Positions 1 to 7,961 of a stretch of 64,000 bases of DNA are shown here, in pieces (the stretch's first letter is position 1; each line of letters begins with the position of its first letter). Under the pieces are notes generated by a model, which was not told the DNA's origin, ran no database searches, and saw only the letters and a list, made by a program, of their open reading frames with translations. The translations under genes were made by a program, and so were the position numbers. This DNA comes from Rhodospirillaceae bacterium MC! (GTDB taxonomy: Bacteria > Pseudomonadota > Alphaproteobacteria > MC1). The stretch is taken from NCBI GenBank assembly GCA_002632265.1, contig NQOV01000007.1:181583-245582 (forward strand), read 5' to 3'.

Positions 1-80
1 ATAGCGTTGCAGGAAAAACCATAAGTGAACTTGATGTTTTAAACTTGGATGACCACATAATCAATGAAGAAGATTTATGA
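1..80 (+). CDS. C-terminal end of an unidentified protein (partial)
   Basis: An open frame enters from the left edge and stops at the TGA at 78-80. About 25 residues are visible, acidic at the end (finishing NEEDL). This is too short to assign. In many proteobacteria zapA lies directly upstream of the 6S RNA gene, so a ZapA-like protein is possible, but no residue shown here proves it. Confidence 0.45.
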   Translation, partial: SVAGKTISELDVLNLDDHIINEEDL

Positions 81-201
81 TTCTCTCACATACACATATT
101 AGATTCTCTAAATTCTCTCACAATTCTCTCACACATGTGATTCTATAAAGCTAATATTTAAGGGAAAAATCAAGAAATTTCAAAAATAATTAATTTTACG
201 C

Positions 202-230
202 TTGCATATCAAAAAGTTTTATGCTATGAT
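202..230 (+). promoter_or_regulatory. Sigma-70-type promoter of the 6S-like RNA
   Basis: TTGCAT (202-207) and TATGAT (225-230) are separated by exactly 17 nt. Transcription would start near 237. No open reading frame follows, and folded RNA-like sequence begins at once, so the promoter most likely serves an RNA gene. Confidence 0.65.
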
Positions 231-236
231 ATATAA

Positions 237-391
237 ATGGATGAAAGCTGGAATCTGCCGTGATGTGGATTTATCAGGAGCCTTATACGTATATAAAGGG
301 AGCTGTCCCTGTTCTTACTCGTGGGTAGAGCATATGGCACCCACTTGGTGATTTTTAGGCACCATGAAGATTTCCGACACACGTTTTTTTT
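237..391 (+). ncRNA. ssrS: Probable 6S RNA (SsrS)
   Basis: A roughly 155-nt non-coding segment lies between a good promoter and an eight-T run at 384-391. It can fold into a long closed structure. GGAATCT (250-256) pairs with AGATTTCC (368-375). Internal hairpins are a CCTTATA stem, a GGGA/TCCC stem, a GTGGGT/ACCCAC stem and a TGGTG/CACCA stem. Size and layout, including the stretch GGCACCCACTTGG, resemble alphaproteobacterial 6S RNA as I remember it; 6S RNA binds the sigma-70 RNA polymerase holoenzyme in stationary phase. The structure is seen in the sequence. The family call is from recall and was not checked with a covariance model. Confidence 0.55.
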
Positions 392-441
392 GGCTTTTAT
401 CCTTTATTTCTTAATATGAAAAAACATCATAACAAACAACA

Positions 442-485
442 AAATACTTTATAGCGATCATTAACAAGCTATAAAGTATTTTTTT
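442..485. terminator. Bidirectional intrinsic terminator
   Basis: A perfect 14-bp stem (442-455 with 468-481, arm AAATACTTTATAGC) has a 12-nt loop, A residues before it and a T run after it. It separates the 6S-like RNA from the DUF2066 gene. Confidence 0.75.
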
Positions 486-598
486 CTTGATTTTTCCTTG
501 GCTTTTATATACAATTACTTAATTCTTATATGATTCTTAAAGGGCGTAATATGTGATACATTCACATCTTACCTTGCAAACACGAAGCCGAGCTTGAA

Positions 599-1780
599 AT
601 GAAACCAATAAAAAAACAAACTCTATTACTTATCGCTATCCTTTCCCTGCTTACAATAATTAGTAATTACAAAATAGCACATGCCAAAGTAACGAGTTAT
701 AATATTAATGGTGTTTATGTGAATGTTCAATCTTCTTCCAGTGCAAAAGCACGTGAGAAAGCTTTTGCTATCGGCAAGCAAAAAGCATTCGCCATGCTTA
801 TGGAAGAGTTGGTAATGGCGAGCGATCTGAAAAAACTTCCACCTTTAGAAAATAACATTTTAAGTTCCTATGTGGCTTCATTTGGCGTTCAAAGTTCTAA
901 AACAACGCAAAAAAGCTTTTTAGGAGTTCTAAATTTCACATTCGATTCTAAAAAGGTAAATAACTTTTTAAGATCATCTAAAGTTAATTTTGTTCGTATC
1001 AGTAAAAAGCCCGTGTTAATTGTGCCTGTGAGTAAATTCGGCACTCAATATATGATCGGCTATGCCCATGATACAACCAAATTATGGCAGAAATCTTGGC
1101 GAGAAACAAGAACATCAAATTATGGTCTAGTTTCCTTTAAGTATCTTTATACTTCTTCTGTTTTGCCCAAATCATTAAGCCCTAACCTGTTAGTCAAAGG
1201 CGATCGCCGTGCAATTCTAGCCTTGAGACGACATTTCGGCTTGTTAGATATTGCGATCGTCTACATTGCATCAGGCAAGGGCGGATTGGCGGGGCGTGTT
1301 TTATATGTTCCCATTCATAACAAGCGTAAGATCTTAAACATTAGCCATAGCCCCAACTATAATGATAGCATACATAAAGCTAAGAAATTGATTTCCAGCT
1401 ATTGGAAACTCAACAATATGCAAGAAAATTCCAACACTGATTCGAAAATACAAATTGTTTCTACCATTCGCAAAATACAACCATGGTTACGCTTAAAAAG
1501 ATATATTACAAGCGTTGGCACTAATACCCATTTAGTATCACTACAAATGGGACATATGGCATTGGTTACCGATTACCCAGGTGGTGGGAAATATCTTGCA
1601 CATTTATTACGTGGCTACGGATACAATATGGTATATAAGGATTCATATTGGGAAATATCTCTCATTGGACAATCTGCCATTAAGAATAGTACAGGCAAAA
1701 AGGGGAATGTGAAGAAAATAGATTCCGCTCCTGTAAAAAGCATGAATGCAGAAAGCTCAAATCTACCCATGGCCAACTAA
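599..1780 (+). CDS. DUF2066-type exported protein
   Basis: The 393-residue protein begins with a signal peptide: basic start MKPIKKQ, a hydrophobic core over about residues 8-24, and a probable cleavage site after AHA near residue 29. The following stretch, with the pattern SAKAREKAFAIGKQKAFAML, matches the N-terminal pattern of the alphaproteobacterial DUF2066 family, which is usually encoded just before hda, as here. The product is predicted to be periplasmic or envelope-associated; its biochemical role is unknown. The C-terminal 30 residues are Ser/Lys-rich and probably disordered. The gap to hda is 67 nt and filled by a 14-nt tandem repeat, so co-transcription with hda is likely. The family call rests on motif and context. 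Confidence 0.6.
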   Translation: MKPIKKQTLLLIAILSLLTIISNYKIAHAKVTSYNINGVYVNVQSSSSAKAREKAFAIGKQKAFAMLMEELVMASDLKKLPPLENNILSSYVASFGVQSSKTTQKSFLGVLNFTFDSKKVNNFLRSSKVNFVRISKKPVLIVPVSKFGTQYMIGYAHDTTKLWQKSWRETRTSNYGLVSFKYLYTSSVLPKSLSPNLLVKGDRRAILALRRHFGLLDIAIVYIASGKGGLAGRVLYVPIHNKRKILNISHSPNYNDSIHKAKKLISSYWKLNNMQENSNTDSKIQIVSTIRKIQPWLRLKRYITSVGTNTHLVSLQMGHMALVTDYPGGGKYLAHLLRGYGYNMVYKDSYWEISLIGQSAIKNSTGKKGNVKKIDSAPVKSMNAESSNLPMAN

Positions 1781-1793
1781 AAAAGTACCCATA

Positions 1794-1849
1794 GGATTGT
1801 AAGATTGGGATTTTAAGATTAGAATTTTAAGATTAGGATTTCAAAATAT
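1794..1849. repeat. 14-nt tandem repeat before hda
   Basis: Four imperfect 14-nt units, typified by GGATTTTAAGATTA, run from 1794 to 1849. The last unit overlaps the hda start codon. The array therefore forms most of the gap between the DUF2066 gene and hda. Confidence 0.8.
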
Positions 1850-2552
1850 GGAAAAAATAGAAAAAAATGAACAATTGGGTTTATCTTTATTTTTCCCTGC
1901 TGATTATCATGAAGATAGTTTCATAGTCTCTTCATTCAATCATATGGCGGTAAAGACATTGGAGGCGTATCCCAACAAATGGAATAGAAATACTTTAATT
2001 ATCTACGGTAGTAACGGCTCGGGCAAAACTCATCTCTTGCGATCGTTAGTTATGAAACATCAGCCATATTTCATGAGCTTTGATCATAACTATGCAGGTA
2101 ATTACATGCAGATGATCGGCGAAAATGAATTAATTATAATAGAAAACATCCATGATGTCTTTAAAAATAGCAATCTCACAGAAGAAGATTTATTTCATAT
2201 TTTAAATTATATTCTCGAAAAAAATAAGCATATAATATTAACTGCCAACAAGCCAGTACTTGAATGGGGTCTTGCATTGCCTGATCTCTTAAGTAGGCTC
2301 AACTCTTCGGCTATCGTGAAAATAGATAACCCACCTGATGAAATTCTTTTACAAATATTTTCCAAACAGCTATCAGATATGGGCTTATTTCTTACCCCTA
2401 GATTACTGGAATATGTATCCGTACGTATGGATATGTCTTTTTTATGCGTGCAAAAGCTCTCAAGCGAAATAAATACTCTCTGCACAACCCAGCAAAAACC
2501 CATAACCCTTAACATCATAAAGGACGCCCTAACCAACATTAGCGATTCCTAA
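1848..2552 (+). CDS. hda: DnaA regulatory inactivator Hda
   Basis: This 234-residue AAA+ protein has the DnaA-like core without the DNA-binding domain IV. It carries a Walker A motif GSNGSGKTH near residues 54-62, a Walker B-like strand ELIIIENIHDV near 98-108, and a sensor-1-like stretch ILTANKPVLEWG. With the beta-clamp, Hda stimulates ATP hydrolysis on DnaA and so prevents re-initiation of replication. Length fits the family (about 230 residues). A clamp-binding motif should lie at the N-terminus; EQLGLSLFF at residues 8-16 is a good candidate. The gene follows the DUF2066 gene and converges with the isc operon. Confidence 0.85.
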   Translation: MEKIEKNEQLGLSLFFPADYHEDSFIVSSFNHMAVKTLEAYPNKWNRNTLIIYGSNGSGKTHLLRSLVMKHQPYFMSFDHNYAGNYMQMIGENELIIIENIHDVFKNSNLTEEDLFHILNYILEKNKHIILTANKPVLEWGLALPDLLSRLNSSAIVKIDNPPDEILLQIFSKQLSDMGLFLTPRLLEYVSVRMDMSFLCVQKLSSEINTLCTTQQKPITLNIIKDALTNISDS

Positions 2553-2553
2553 G

Positions 2554-2631
2554 AGTTTATCCTAGAAACTTATTCTAAGAATTTATCCTAGAAATTTATT
2601 CTAGTAATTTATGCCAGTAATTTAATTGGGT
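2554..2631. repeat. 13-nt tandem repeat entering the end of hscB
   Basis: Six degenerate 13-nt units (typified by AATTTATCCTAGA) start just after the hda stop. They continue past the hscB stop codon at 2596, so the last residues of HscB are encoded by repeat units. Confidence 0.75.
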
Positions 2632-3150
2632 GATATCGGCGAGTATGGTGGGATTTTTGCTTGTGAGTTTGGTGGTTATGGTGGTTGTTATGGTAGTGAT
2701 TTCTGACTTTATAGATTTTTTAAGTTTACGTTTTTCTAGGGTGCTAGCGGATTGTAGTTGTTCTTGATATTCCATAACTTGCATTAGGATATCAGGATTA
2801 ACTTTTACATTATTTAAGGTTTCATCATTAGCTATAACACCTAGTAACTTGGCCATGGTTATGGCTCTAAATACGGGATTTTGTAGGTCTTTGTAGGCGT
2901 TGTTAATGTCTATAGAATATTGGCTGGCGATTAATTTTTGTTCGTCAGTTGAGTTAATGAATTTATCGGGATGGGTAAGAGCTAGGGAATTTCTGAAAGC
3001 TTTTTCAAGATCAGCAATTGTTAATGTGAAATTTTGTTCTAAGGATAACAATGTAAAGGGATCTAATTTTTGATAGGCTACTAGCTCGCCATTTTTATCT
3101 ATAAAATTAAACTGTAAAGGATTCGCCACAACCACATCTATCCTTTTCAT
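2596..3150 (-). CDS. hscB: Fe-S assembly co-chaperone HscB (J-domain protein)
   Basis: The protein contains a J domain with the HPD signature in the form LTHPDKF, preceded by a helix resembling DLEKAFRNSLA. A C-terminal helical region follows, as in HscB, which delivers IscU to the HscA chaperone. It is the last gene of the minus-strand isc cluster and overlaps the 3' end of iscA. The start is uncertain. ATG at 3150 gives 184 residues. GTG at 3135 has a better ribosome-binding site (AAAAGGA just upstream). An ATG at 3195 would need an 89-nt overlap with iscA. The zinc-binding CxxC pair seen at the N-terminus of some HscB proteins is absent. The last codons lie within a 13-nt tandem repeat. 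No hscA or fdx follows; they must be elsewhere or missing. Confidence 0.8.
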   Translation of the reverse strand: MKRIDVVVANPLQFNFIDKNGELVAYQKLDPFTLLSLEQNFTLTIADLEKAFRNSLALTHPDKFINSTDEQKLIASQYSIDINNAYKDLQNPVFRAITMAKLLGVIANDETLNNVKVNPDILMQVMEYQEQLQSASTLEKRKLKKSIKSEITTITTTITTKLTSKNPTILADITQLNYWHKLLE

Positions 3151-3439
3151 TGGGATTTTTAAAGACAAAACCTTCTTCAAGATCATTCTCTTCATAGCCG
3201 ATTTCCAAACCTAAAACAAACATAATCGCCTTAGGATCTATGTAGATACTCACATCATCGAATACGGCTTTTTCATCAAAGCTTGTTTCTTCGTCCACAT
3301 ATTCCATAGTGTAAGCCAGACCAGAACATCCACGAGTATTTACGCCAATGCGAATACCTAATGTATTTGGTTCGTTGCGATCATCTATCATGGCTTTAAT
3401 TTTTGTTAAAGCTTCGGGGGTGGCGTTAATTGGTTGCAT
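3107..3439 (-). CDS. iscA: A-type Fe-S carrier IscA
   Basis: This 110-residue HesB/IscA/SufA-fold protein has the three conserved cysteines: one in the NTRGCSGLAY block and two in CGCGESF close to the C-terminus. A-type carriers hold iron or Fe-S clusters and pass them to apoproteins. The gene sits 3 nt after iscU on the minus strand and its 3' end overlaps hscB, typical of tight operon packing. Confidence 0.92.
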   Translation of the reverse strand: MQPINATPEALTKIKAMIDDRNEPNTLGIRIGVNTRGCSGLAYTMEYVDEETSFDEKAVFDDVSIYIDPKAIMFVLGLEIGYEENDLEEGFVFKNPNEKDRCGCGESFTV

Positions 3440-3442
3440 AAT

Positions 3443-3826
3443 TTAAGAGTCCTTTTTATCTTTGTAATCTGCAATGGCCATTTTCACGGCGTCTTCTGCA
3501 AGTACAGAACAATGGATTTTTACTGGCGGTAATGCCAATTCCTTAGCGATATCAGTATTTTTAATGGTTGACGCTTCTTCAACAGTCTTCCCTTTTACCC
3601 ATTCACTAACTAAAGATGATGACGCAATGGCCGAGCCACAACCAAAGGTTTTAAACTTAGCATCTTCAATGATCCCCTCGTTATTTACCTTGATTTGTAA
3701 CTTCATCACATCGCCACAAGCTGGAGCTCCCACCAAGCCAGTACCTACGCCCTTTTCTTCCTTTTCAAATGATCCGACATTTTTTGGGTTATCGTAATGA
3801 TCTATTAATTCTTTTGAATAATCCAT
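3443..3826 (-). CDS. iscU: Fe-S cluster scaffold protein IscU
   Basis: The 127-residue protein carries the three cluster-ligand cysteines in PACGDVMKLQI, KTFGCGSAIASSS and IHCSVLAEDA. The LPPVK motif, recognised by the HscA chaperone, lies just before the third cysteine. The cluster is built on this scaffold with sulfur from IscS. Length is normal. The gene lies between iscS (139-nt gap) and iscA (3-nt gap). The LPPVK site and the presence of HscB imply that an HscA exists in this genome although it is not in the window. Confidence 0.95.
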   Translation of the reverse strand: MDYSKELIDHYDNPKNVGSFEKEEKGVGTGLVGAPACGDVMKLQIKVNNEGIIEDAKFKTFGCGSAIASSSLVSEWVKGKTVEEASTIKNTDIAKELALPPVKIHCSVLAEDAVKMAIADYKDKKDS

Positions 3827-3910
3827 AATATATATACCTTACTCTTTTTATGATTTTTGTCTATAGTATTAATTATAGTACATTTTACTTAAAATACCAG
3901 CTTTTTTTTA

Positions 3911-3960
3911 ACATGTTTACCTTAGCCTCACTTAAAGGCATTAAACGACTGATTTTTCAC
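3911..3960 (-). repeat. 3'-UTR repeat element behind iscS
   Basis: Read on the iscS coding strand, the segment begins directly after the iscS stop. It ends with TTAAGTGAGGCTAAGGTAAACATG, whose shared core is GGCTAAGGTAAACATG. It matches the copies behind permease 3 and the 299-residue membrane protein gene, but lacks the far arm of the palindrome, so it looks like a half copy. Confidence 0.65.
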
Positions 3961-3964
3961 AATT

Positions 3965-5203
3965 TTAATGTTCTGCCCATTCGATTGAATTGATATCAAT
4001 TCCCTCTTTCGCCATATCGTAAAGGGGCGAGAGATCTCGCAAGCGTTTTACGGCTTTTACGATGTCATCGCATGCTTTATTGATCTCTTCTAGAGTGGTA
4101 AAGCGTCCTATACTGATACGTAATGATGTATGTGAAAGTTCTGGGGGAATTTTCATTTCACGCAAGACATATGACGGCTCTAAGCTTTCCGATGTACATG
4201 CAGATCCTGAAGATAGGGCAAGATCAGGCAAGCCCAACATTAGGCTTTCGCCTTCAACGTAGGAAAAGCTAATATTTAGATTATTGGCTAGGCGATGTTC
4301 TTGTGATCCGTTAAGTTTGATATCTTCTAGCTCTGAATTTAAACGTTGCCACATGTGATCACGTAACTTTTGAATGTTCGCTATTTCTTGATCCATTTCC
4401 TCCATAAGGATATCGCAAGCTTTCCCCATGCCGACGCATAAAAATGGAGCTAATGTACCACTTCTTAAGCCACGTTCTTGACCTCCGCCGTTCATTTGTG
4501 CTATTAGCTTAACCCTAGGACCAGGACGACGGCGAACAAATAACGCTCCTACTCCTTTTGGTCCGTAAATCTTGTGAGATGAGATTGATAACAAATCGAT
4601 ATTCATTTCATTTACATCAATATGGATTTTTCCTATGGCTTGTGCGGAATCCGTATGAAATAACGTACCGCCCTTGCGACAGATCTCTCCGATTTCCTTT
4701 AAGGGCGAGATTACTCCTGTTTCATTGTTGGCGGCCATGATCGATACCAAAAAGGTTTTATCGGTAATAGCTTGTTCTAGTTCCTTAAGATCAACAATAC
4801 CATCTTCATCAACTGACAAGTATGTTACTTGACAAATGCCTTTATTTTCCAGCTCTCTTGCGGTATTTACTACACATTTATGATCTGTTGAGGCAACAAT
4901 TAAATGATTCTTACCTTGTTTGCCATAATATTCGGCTGTCCCTTTTATGGCTAGATTATTGGATTCTGTAGCTCCACTTGTGAAAACTATATCCTTAGCG
5001 TTGCCTGTTTTTATTATATCGGCAATACTTTTACGAGCTTTTTCCACGGCGTTAGCTGATGTCTTACCATAGCTATGAGTTGTAGAATGCGGATTGCCAA
5101 ATTCATTAGTTAAAAAAGGCATCATGCTATCTAGCACTCTTTTATCCAGTGGGGTAGTTGCCTGATAATCTAAATATATTGCATCCTGCGAGTTATTTGA
5201 CAT
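3965..5203 (-). CDS. iscS: Cysteine desulfurase IscS
   Basis: The 412-residue PLP enzyme converts cysteine to alanine and supplies persulfide sulfur for Fe-S clusters and tRNA thiolation. Visible signatures are the N-terminal YLDYQATTPLD, the PLP-lysine block SSHKIYGPKGVGAL, and the catalytic-cysteine loop SSGSACTSESLEPSYVL. The start at 5203 is supported by an AGGAG ribosome-binding site about 9 nt upstream. It is the first gene of the isc cluster. No iscR regulator precedes it; the next gene upstream is tldD on the same strand, about 195 nt away. A repeat element lies immediately after its stop. Confidence 0.95.
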   Translation of the reverse strand: MSNNSQDAIYLDYQATTPLDKRVLDSMMPFLTNEFGNPHSTTHSYGKTSANAVEKARKSIADIIKTGNAKDIVFTSGATESNNLAIKGTAEYYGKQGKNHLIVASTDHKCVVNTARELENKGICQVTYLSVDEDGIVDLKELEQAITDKTFLVSIMAANNETGVISPLKEIGEICRKGGTLFHTDSAQAIGKIHIDVNEMNIDLLSISSHKIYGPKGVGALFVRRRPGPRVKLIAQMNGGGQERGLRSGTLAPFLCVGMGKACDILMEEMDQEIANIQKLRDHMWQRLNSELEDIKLNGSQEHRLANNLNISFSYVEGESLMLGLPDLALSSGSACTSESLEPSYVLREMKIPPELSHTSLRISIGRFTTLEEINKACDDIVKAVKRLRDLSPLYDMAKEGIDINSIEWAEH

Positions 5204-5326
5204 ATATCAACTCCTGTTATATGTTTGTTTCGTATTATATATACATATATGATACTTTTTCCCATAATGCAATAGTTATGTAATAAATTCTTAAAGGCAA
5301 GAAAAATAGTTGAGTGGGCGTCTTTG

Positions 5327-5395
5327 AAGTGGGGCGTAGATGTATATGTACTACCTAAGCCCCGCTTAAAGAGTCTAAAAGACTGTTTTTATTGT
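5327..5395 (-). repeat. Palindromic repeat element behind tldD
   Basis: AAGTGGGGC (5327-5335) pairs with GCCCCGCTT (5359-5367). The inner GTAG/CTAC stem mirrors the architecture of the copies at 20265-20312. On the tldD coding strand it starts directly after the stop codon and contains the core variant GGGGCTTAGGTAGTACAT. Confidence 0.65.
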
Positions 5396-5397
5396 CT

Positions 5398-6822
5398 TTA
5401 TTCTGTTCCGCCGATGGTTATATTTTGCATTAAAATTGACGGCTGTCCGATTCCTACGGCTACACCTTGACCGCCTTTGCCACATGTGCCGATGTTTTCG
5501 TCTAGTTCTAGATTATTACCGACCATGGCGATTTTATTCATGGCTTCGATACCTGATCCGATTAGAGTTGCACCTTTTAGCGATTCTTTGATTTCGCCAT
5601 TTTCTATTTTATAAGCTTCTGTACAACTAAATACGAATTTACCTGATACGGTATCCACTTGACCACCACCGAAAGACACGGCATATATACCATTTTTCAC
5701 ATTGGCGATCATGTCTTTTTCTTCATGTGGACCGGCTTCCATGTAGGTATTTGTCATGCGGACTTGTGGCACGTAAGCGTAGGATTGACGGCGTCCGTTT
5801 CCTGTTGATTTTTTATTATCTAAACGTCCATTTTGACGATCATACATGAATCCCATTAGTTCGCCGTCCTTAATTAGAGTAGTTTTTTGCGATGGTGTTC
5901 CCTCGTCGTCGAAACTAAATGAGCCGAATCTGTTGCCGATGATTGTACCGTCATCAATTACGCTAACCCCTTTAGCGGCCACTTGTAATCCTAATTTATC
6001 GGCAAATACTGATGTTTTCTTACGGATGAAATCCCCTTCTAAGCCATGGCCTACCGCCTCATGTAACATCACACCGGGCCAACCTGGTCCTAGAACAACA
6101 TCAAATTGACCAGCAGGAGCAGGAATTGAAACTAAATTTACATTGGCTTGACGTATGGCCTCATCAACGGCATGTTTCCAAGTTGTATCGCTAAATATTT
6201 CCTTGTAGGTATAACGACCTAAGGAATGAGATCCGCTTTCCATTCTACCATTATCATCCTTTAGGATAATGCTAACACGTAACATACAACGGGGTTTCAC
6301 ATCGGCAAGATCAACATTATCAGAGCGTAAAATGTGAATCTTACTATAATGAGCCGAAAGGGACGCACTAACCTGTACGATATTATTAGCCTTATCTTTG
6401 GCGTAAGTATCAAGATTTTTTAGTAACTCAACTTTTTTGTTAAATTCGTAAAGATCCATGGGATTATTGCCCACATACATGGGATCTAAACTAACCTTAT
6501 GCGGTGCTACATCAAAAACCCTATTGCTTTCGCCACTTCCGCCTGCTTTTACAGCATTGGACGCAGTTAAGAAAGCATCGTCAGTAATTTCCGAACTGTG
6601 AGCGAATGATACCACTTCGCCATCCACACGACGCAAGCCGAATCCTTTATTTTTATCATAGTTGGCGGTTTTGATTTTACCTTCATCCCATACTAGAATT
6701 TCACTTATAGCATCTTCAAAAAATAATTCTCCGTCATCAGCTCCCTTTAAGGTTTCTGTTAGAACTTTGATTGTTGTATTTTTGTCTAGAGTTTCATAAA
6801 AACTATTGCTTAAATTTTCCAT
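5398..6822 (-). CDS. tldD: Metalloprotease TldD
   Basis: This 474-residue protein of the TldD/PmbA family has the HExxxH zinc motif in MLHEAVGHGLEGDFI and the conserved C-terminal block QNITIGG. With its partner TldE/PmbA, TldD forms a heterodimeric protease that degrades or matures small peptides such as the CcdA antitoxin and some modified peptides. The partner is not in the window. Length agrees with the family (about 480 residues). No signal peptide is present, so the product is cytosolic. A repeat element follows its stop codon. The upstream gap 6823-6940 contains degenerate GGTTAAGATTATT-like tandem units. Confidence 0.92.
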   Translation of the reverse strand: MENLSNSFYETLDKNTTIKVLTETLKGADDGELFFEDAISEILVWDEGKIKTANYDKNKGFGLRRVDGEVVSFAHSSEITDDAFLTASNAVKAGGSGESNRVFDVAPHKVSLDPMYVGNNPMDLYEFNKKVELLKNLDTYAKDKANNIVQVSASLSAHYSKIHILRSDNVDLADVKPRCMLRVSIILKDDNGRMESGSHSLGRYTYKEIFSDTTWKHAVDEAIRQANVNLVSIPAPAGQFDVVLGPGWPGVMLHEAVGHGLEGDFIRKKTSVFADKLGLQVAAKGVSVIDDGTIIGNRFGSFSFDDEGTPSQKTTLIKDGELMGFMYDRQNGRLDNKKSTGNGRRQSYAYVPQVRMTNTYMEAGPHEEKDMIANVKNGIYAVSFGGGQVDTVSGKFVFSCTEAYKIENGEIKESLKGATLIGSGIEAMNKIAMVGNNLELDENIGTCGKGGQGVAVGIGQPSILMQNITIGGTE

Positions 6823-6940
6823 TGTATATTATCCTGTGTAATGTTATAAGTTGTTAGATTGGTTAAGATTATTCTGTTAGATGATTGGGTTAAGATTGTT
6901 GGGTTAAGGTTATTGGGAAAGAGATGAATTGAGCTTAAAA

Positions 6941-7855
6941 TTATTCTTCTTGGGCTTCTTTTTCTTGATCTTGGTCTTTTTCCTTGTCTTTATCTCTTCC
7001 TTTTTTATTTTTCTCTTCCTTAAGTACTGTGAAATTTTTTATTATGGTGTTATATATGGCATCACGCTCGGGCGACATATCCCTAATGTAATCGGCTATG
7101 GCCTCAATAACAATCATTTGGCTAATTTTAGAAGATAACTCCCCGCTTTTGAGTTGATCTTCAATGCCTGTAGTGGCTAAAGTCATATGACATATCTTAC
7201 TTAAAGGACTATTAATGGAATTGGTAATGGCTATGCAATAATTATCTCTTTCTTTAAAGGAAGTCGCAAGCAAGATCACATCTTCGGTTGTTCCTGTTGC
7301 CGATATGAAAATACAAACCTTTTTCAACGGCGTTAAAGATAAATATAATCCCTTATGGATATCCTTTAAAACTTGCGTATGAATCCCCAAGCGGGATAGC
7401 TTAAAGGATAAATGTTCAGCACTAATATAAGAAGCACCAACGCCGTTAATGACCACTGATGTGGTTTCCGATATTAAATGAGCTATTTCTTGCAACTTTC
7501 CAGAATCCAAGGTCTCGGATGTTTGCTCTAAGGTGGTTTGGGATATCTTTAAGATATTATCTATGATTTTCCCTTTGGATTTATAATTCTCATCCTGTTC
7601 GCTATTTCTTACATCACTGGTTACTAGCTCGATTGTTATGGCGGTTTTGAATTCCGTATATGAATTAAATCCCAACTCCTTACAAAAGCGGACAATACTA
7701 CCAACGCTTGTATCAGTATTATTTGCTAGATCGACAATGGTATAATTAATCAGCTTATGCGGATCTTCCAATATTAGAAATCCCACACGTTGCAAAACTG
7801 CAGACATGGAATTTATTAGCGATTTAATTTTTAGTATAATATTAGTTTCTTGCAT
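6941..7855 (-). CDS. MurR/RpiR-family transcriptional regulator
   Basis: The N-terminal helix-turn-helix of the RpiR type spans roughly residues 1-80 (TIVDLANNTDTSVGSIVRFC followed by KELGFNSYTEFK). A SIS sugar-phosphate isomerase-like domain spans roughly 125-265 (VVINGVGASYISAEHLSFKL, then FISATGTTEDVI). Members sense phosphosugars and control sugar catabolism or cell-wall recycling genes. The final 25 residues are a low-complexity Lys/Glu/Asp tail, not part of the family. The gene stands alone on the minus strand near gloB, so its target is not evident. The inverted repeats in front of the four permeases are conceivable operators, but this is speculation. Confidence 0.85.
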   Translation of the reverse strand: MQETNIILKIKSLINSMSAVLQRVGFLILEDPHKLINYTIVDLANNTDTSVGSIVRFCKELGFNSYTEFKTAITIELVTSDVRNSEQDENYKSKGKIIDNILKISQTTLEQTSETLDSGKLQEIAHLISETTSVVINGVGASYISAEHLSFKLSRLGIHTQVLKDIHKGLYLSLTPLKKVCIFISATGTTEDVILLATSFKERDNYCIAITNSINSPLSKICHMTLATTGIEDQLKSGELSSKISQMIVIEAIADYIRDMSPERDAIYNTIIKNFTVLKEEKNKKGRDKDKEKDQDQEKEAQEE

Positions 7856-7961
7856 AATGATATTTTCTTTTTATTAATTTTAATTGATATTATTGTTAAG
7901 GTTATTATTATGATTCTTATGGTTGTTATGATTATTGTAAAGCGACTTATTGCAACATGAG

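Noticed and set aside
3474-3797. 107-codon antisense frame over iscU
   Set aside because: Complement of a highly conserved gene; composition fits a shadow frame.
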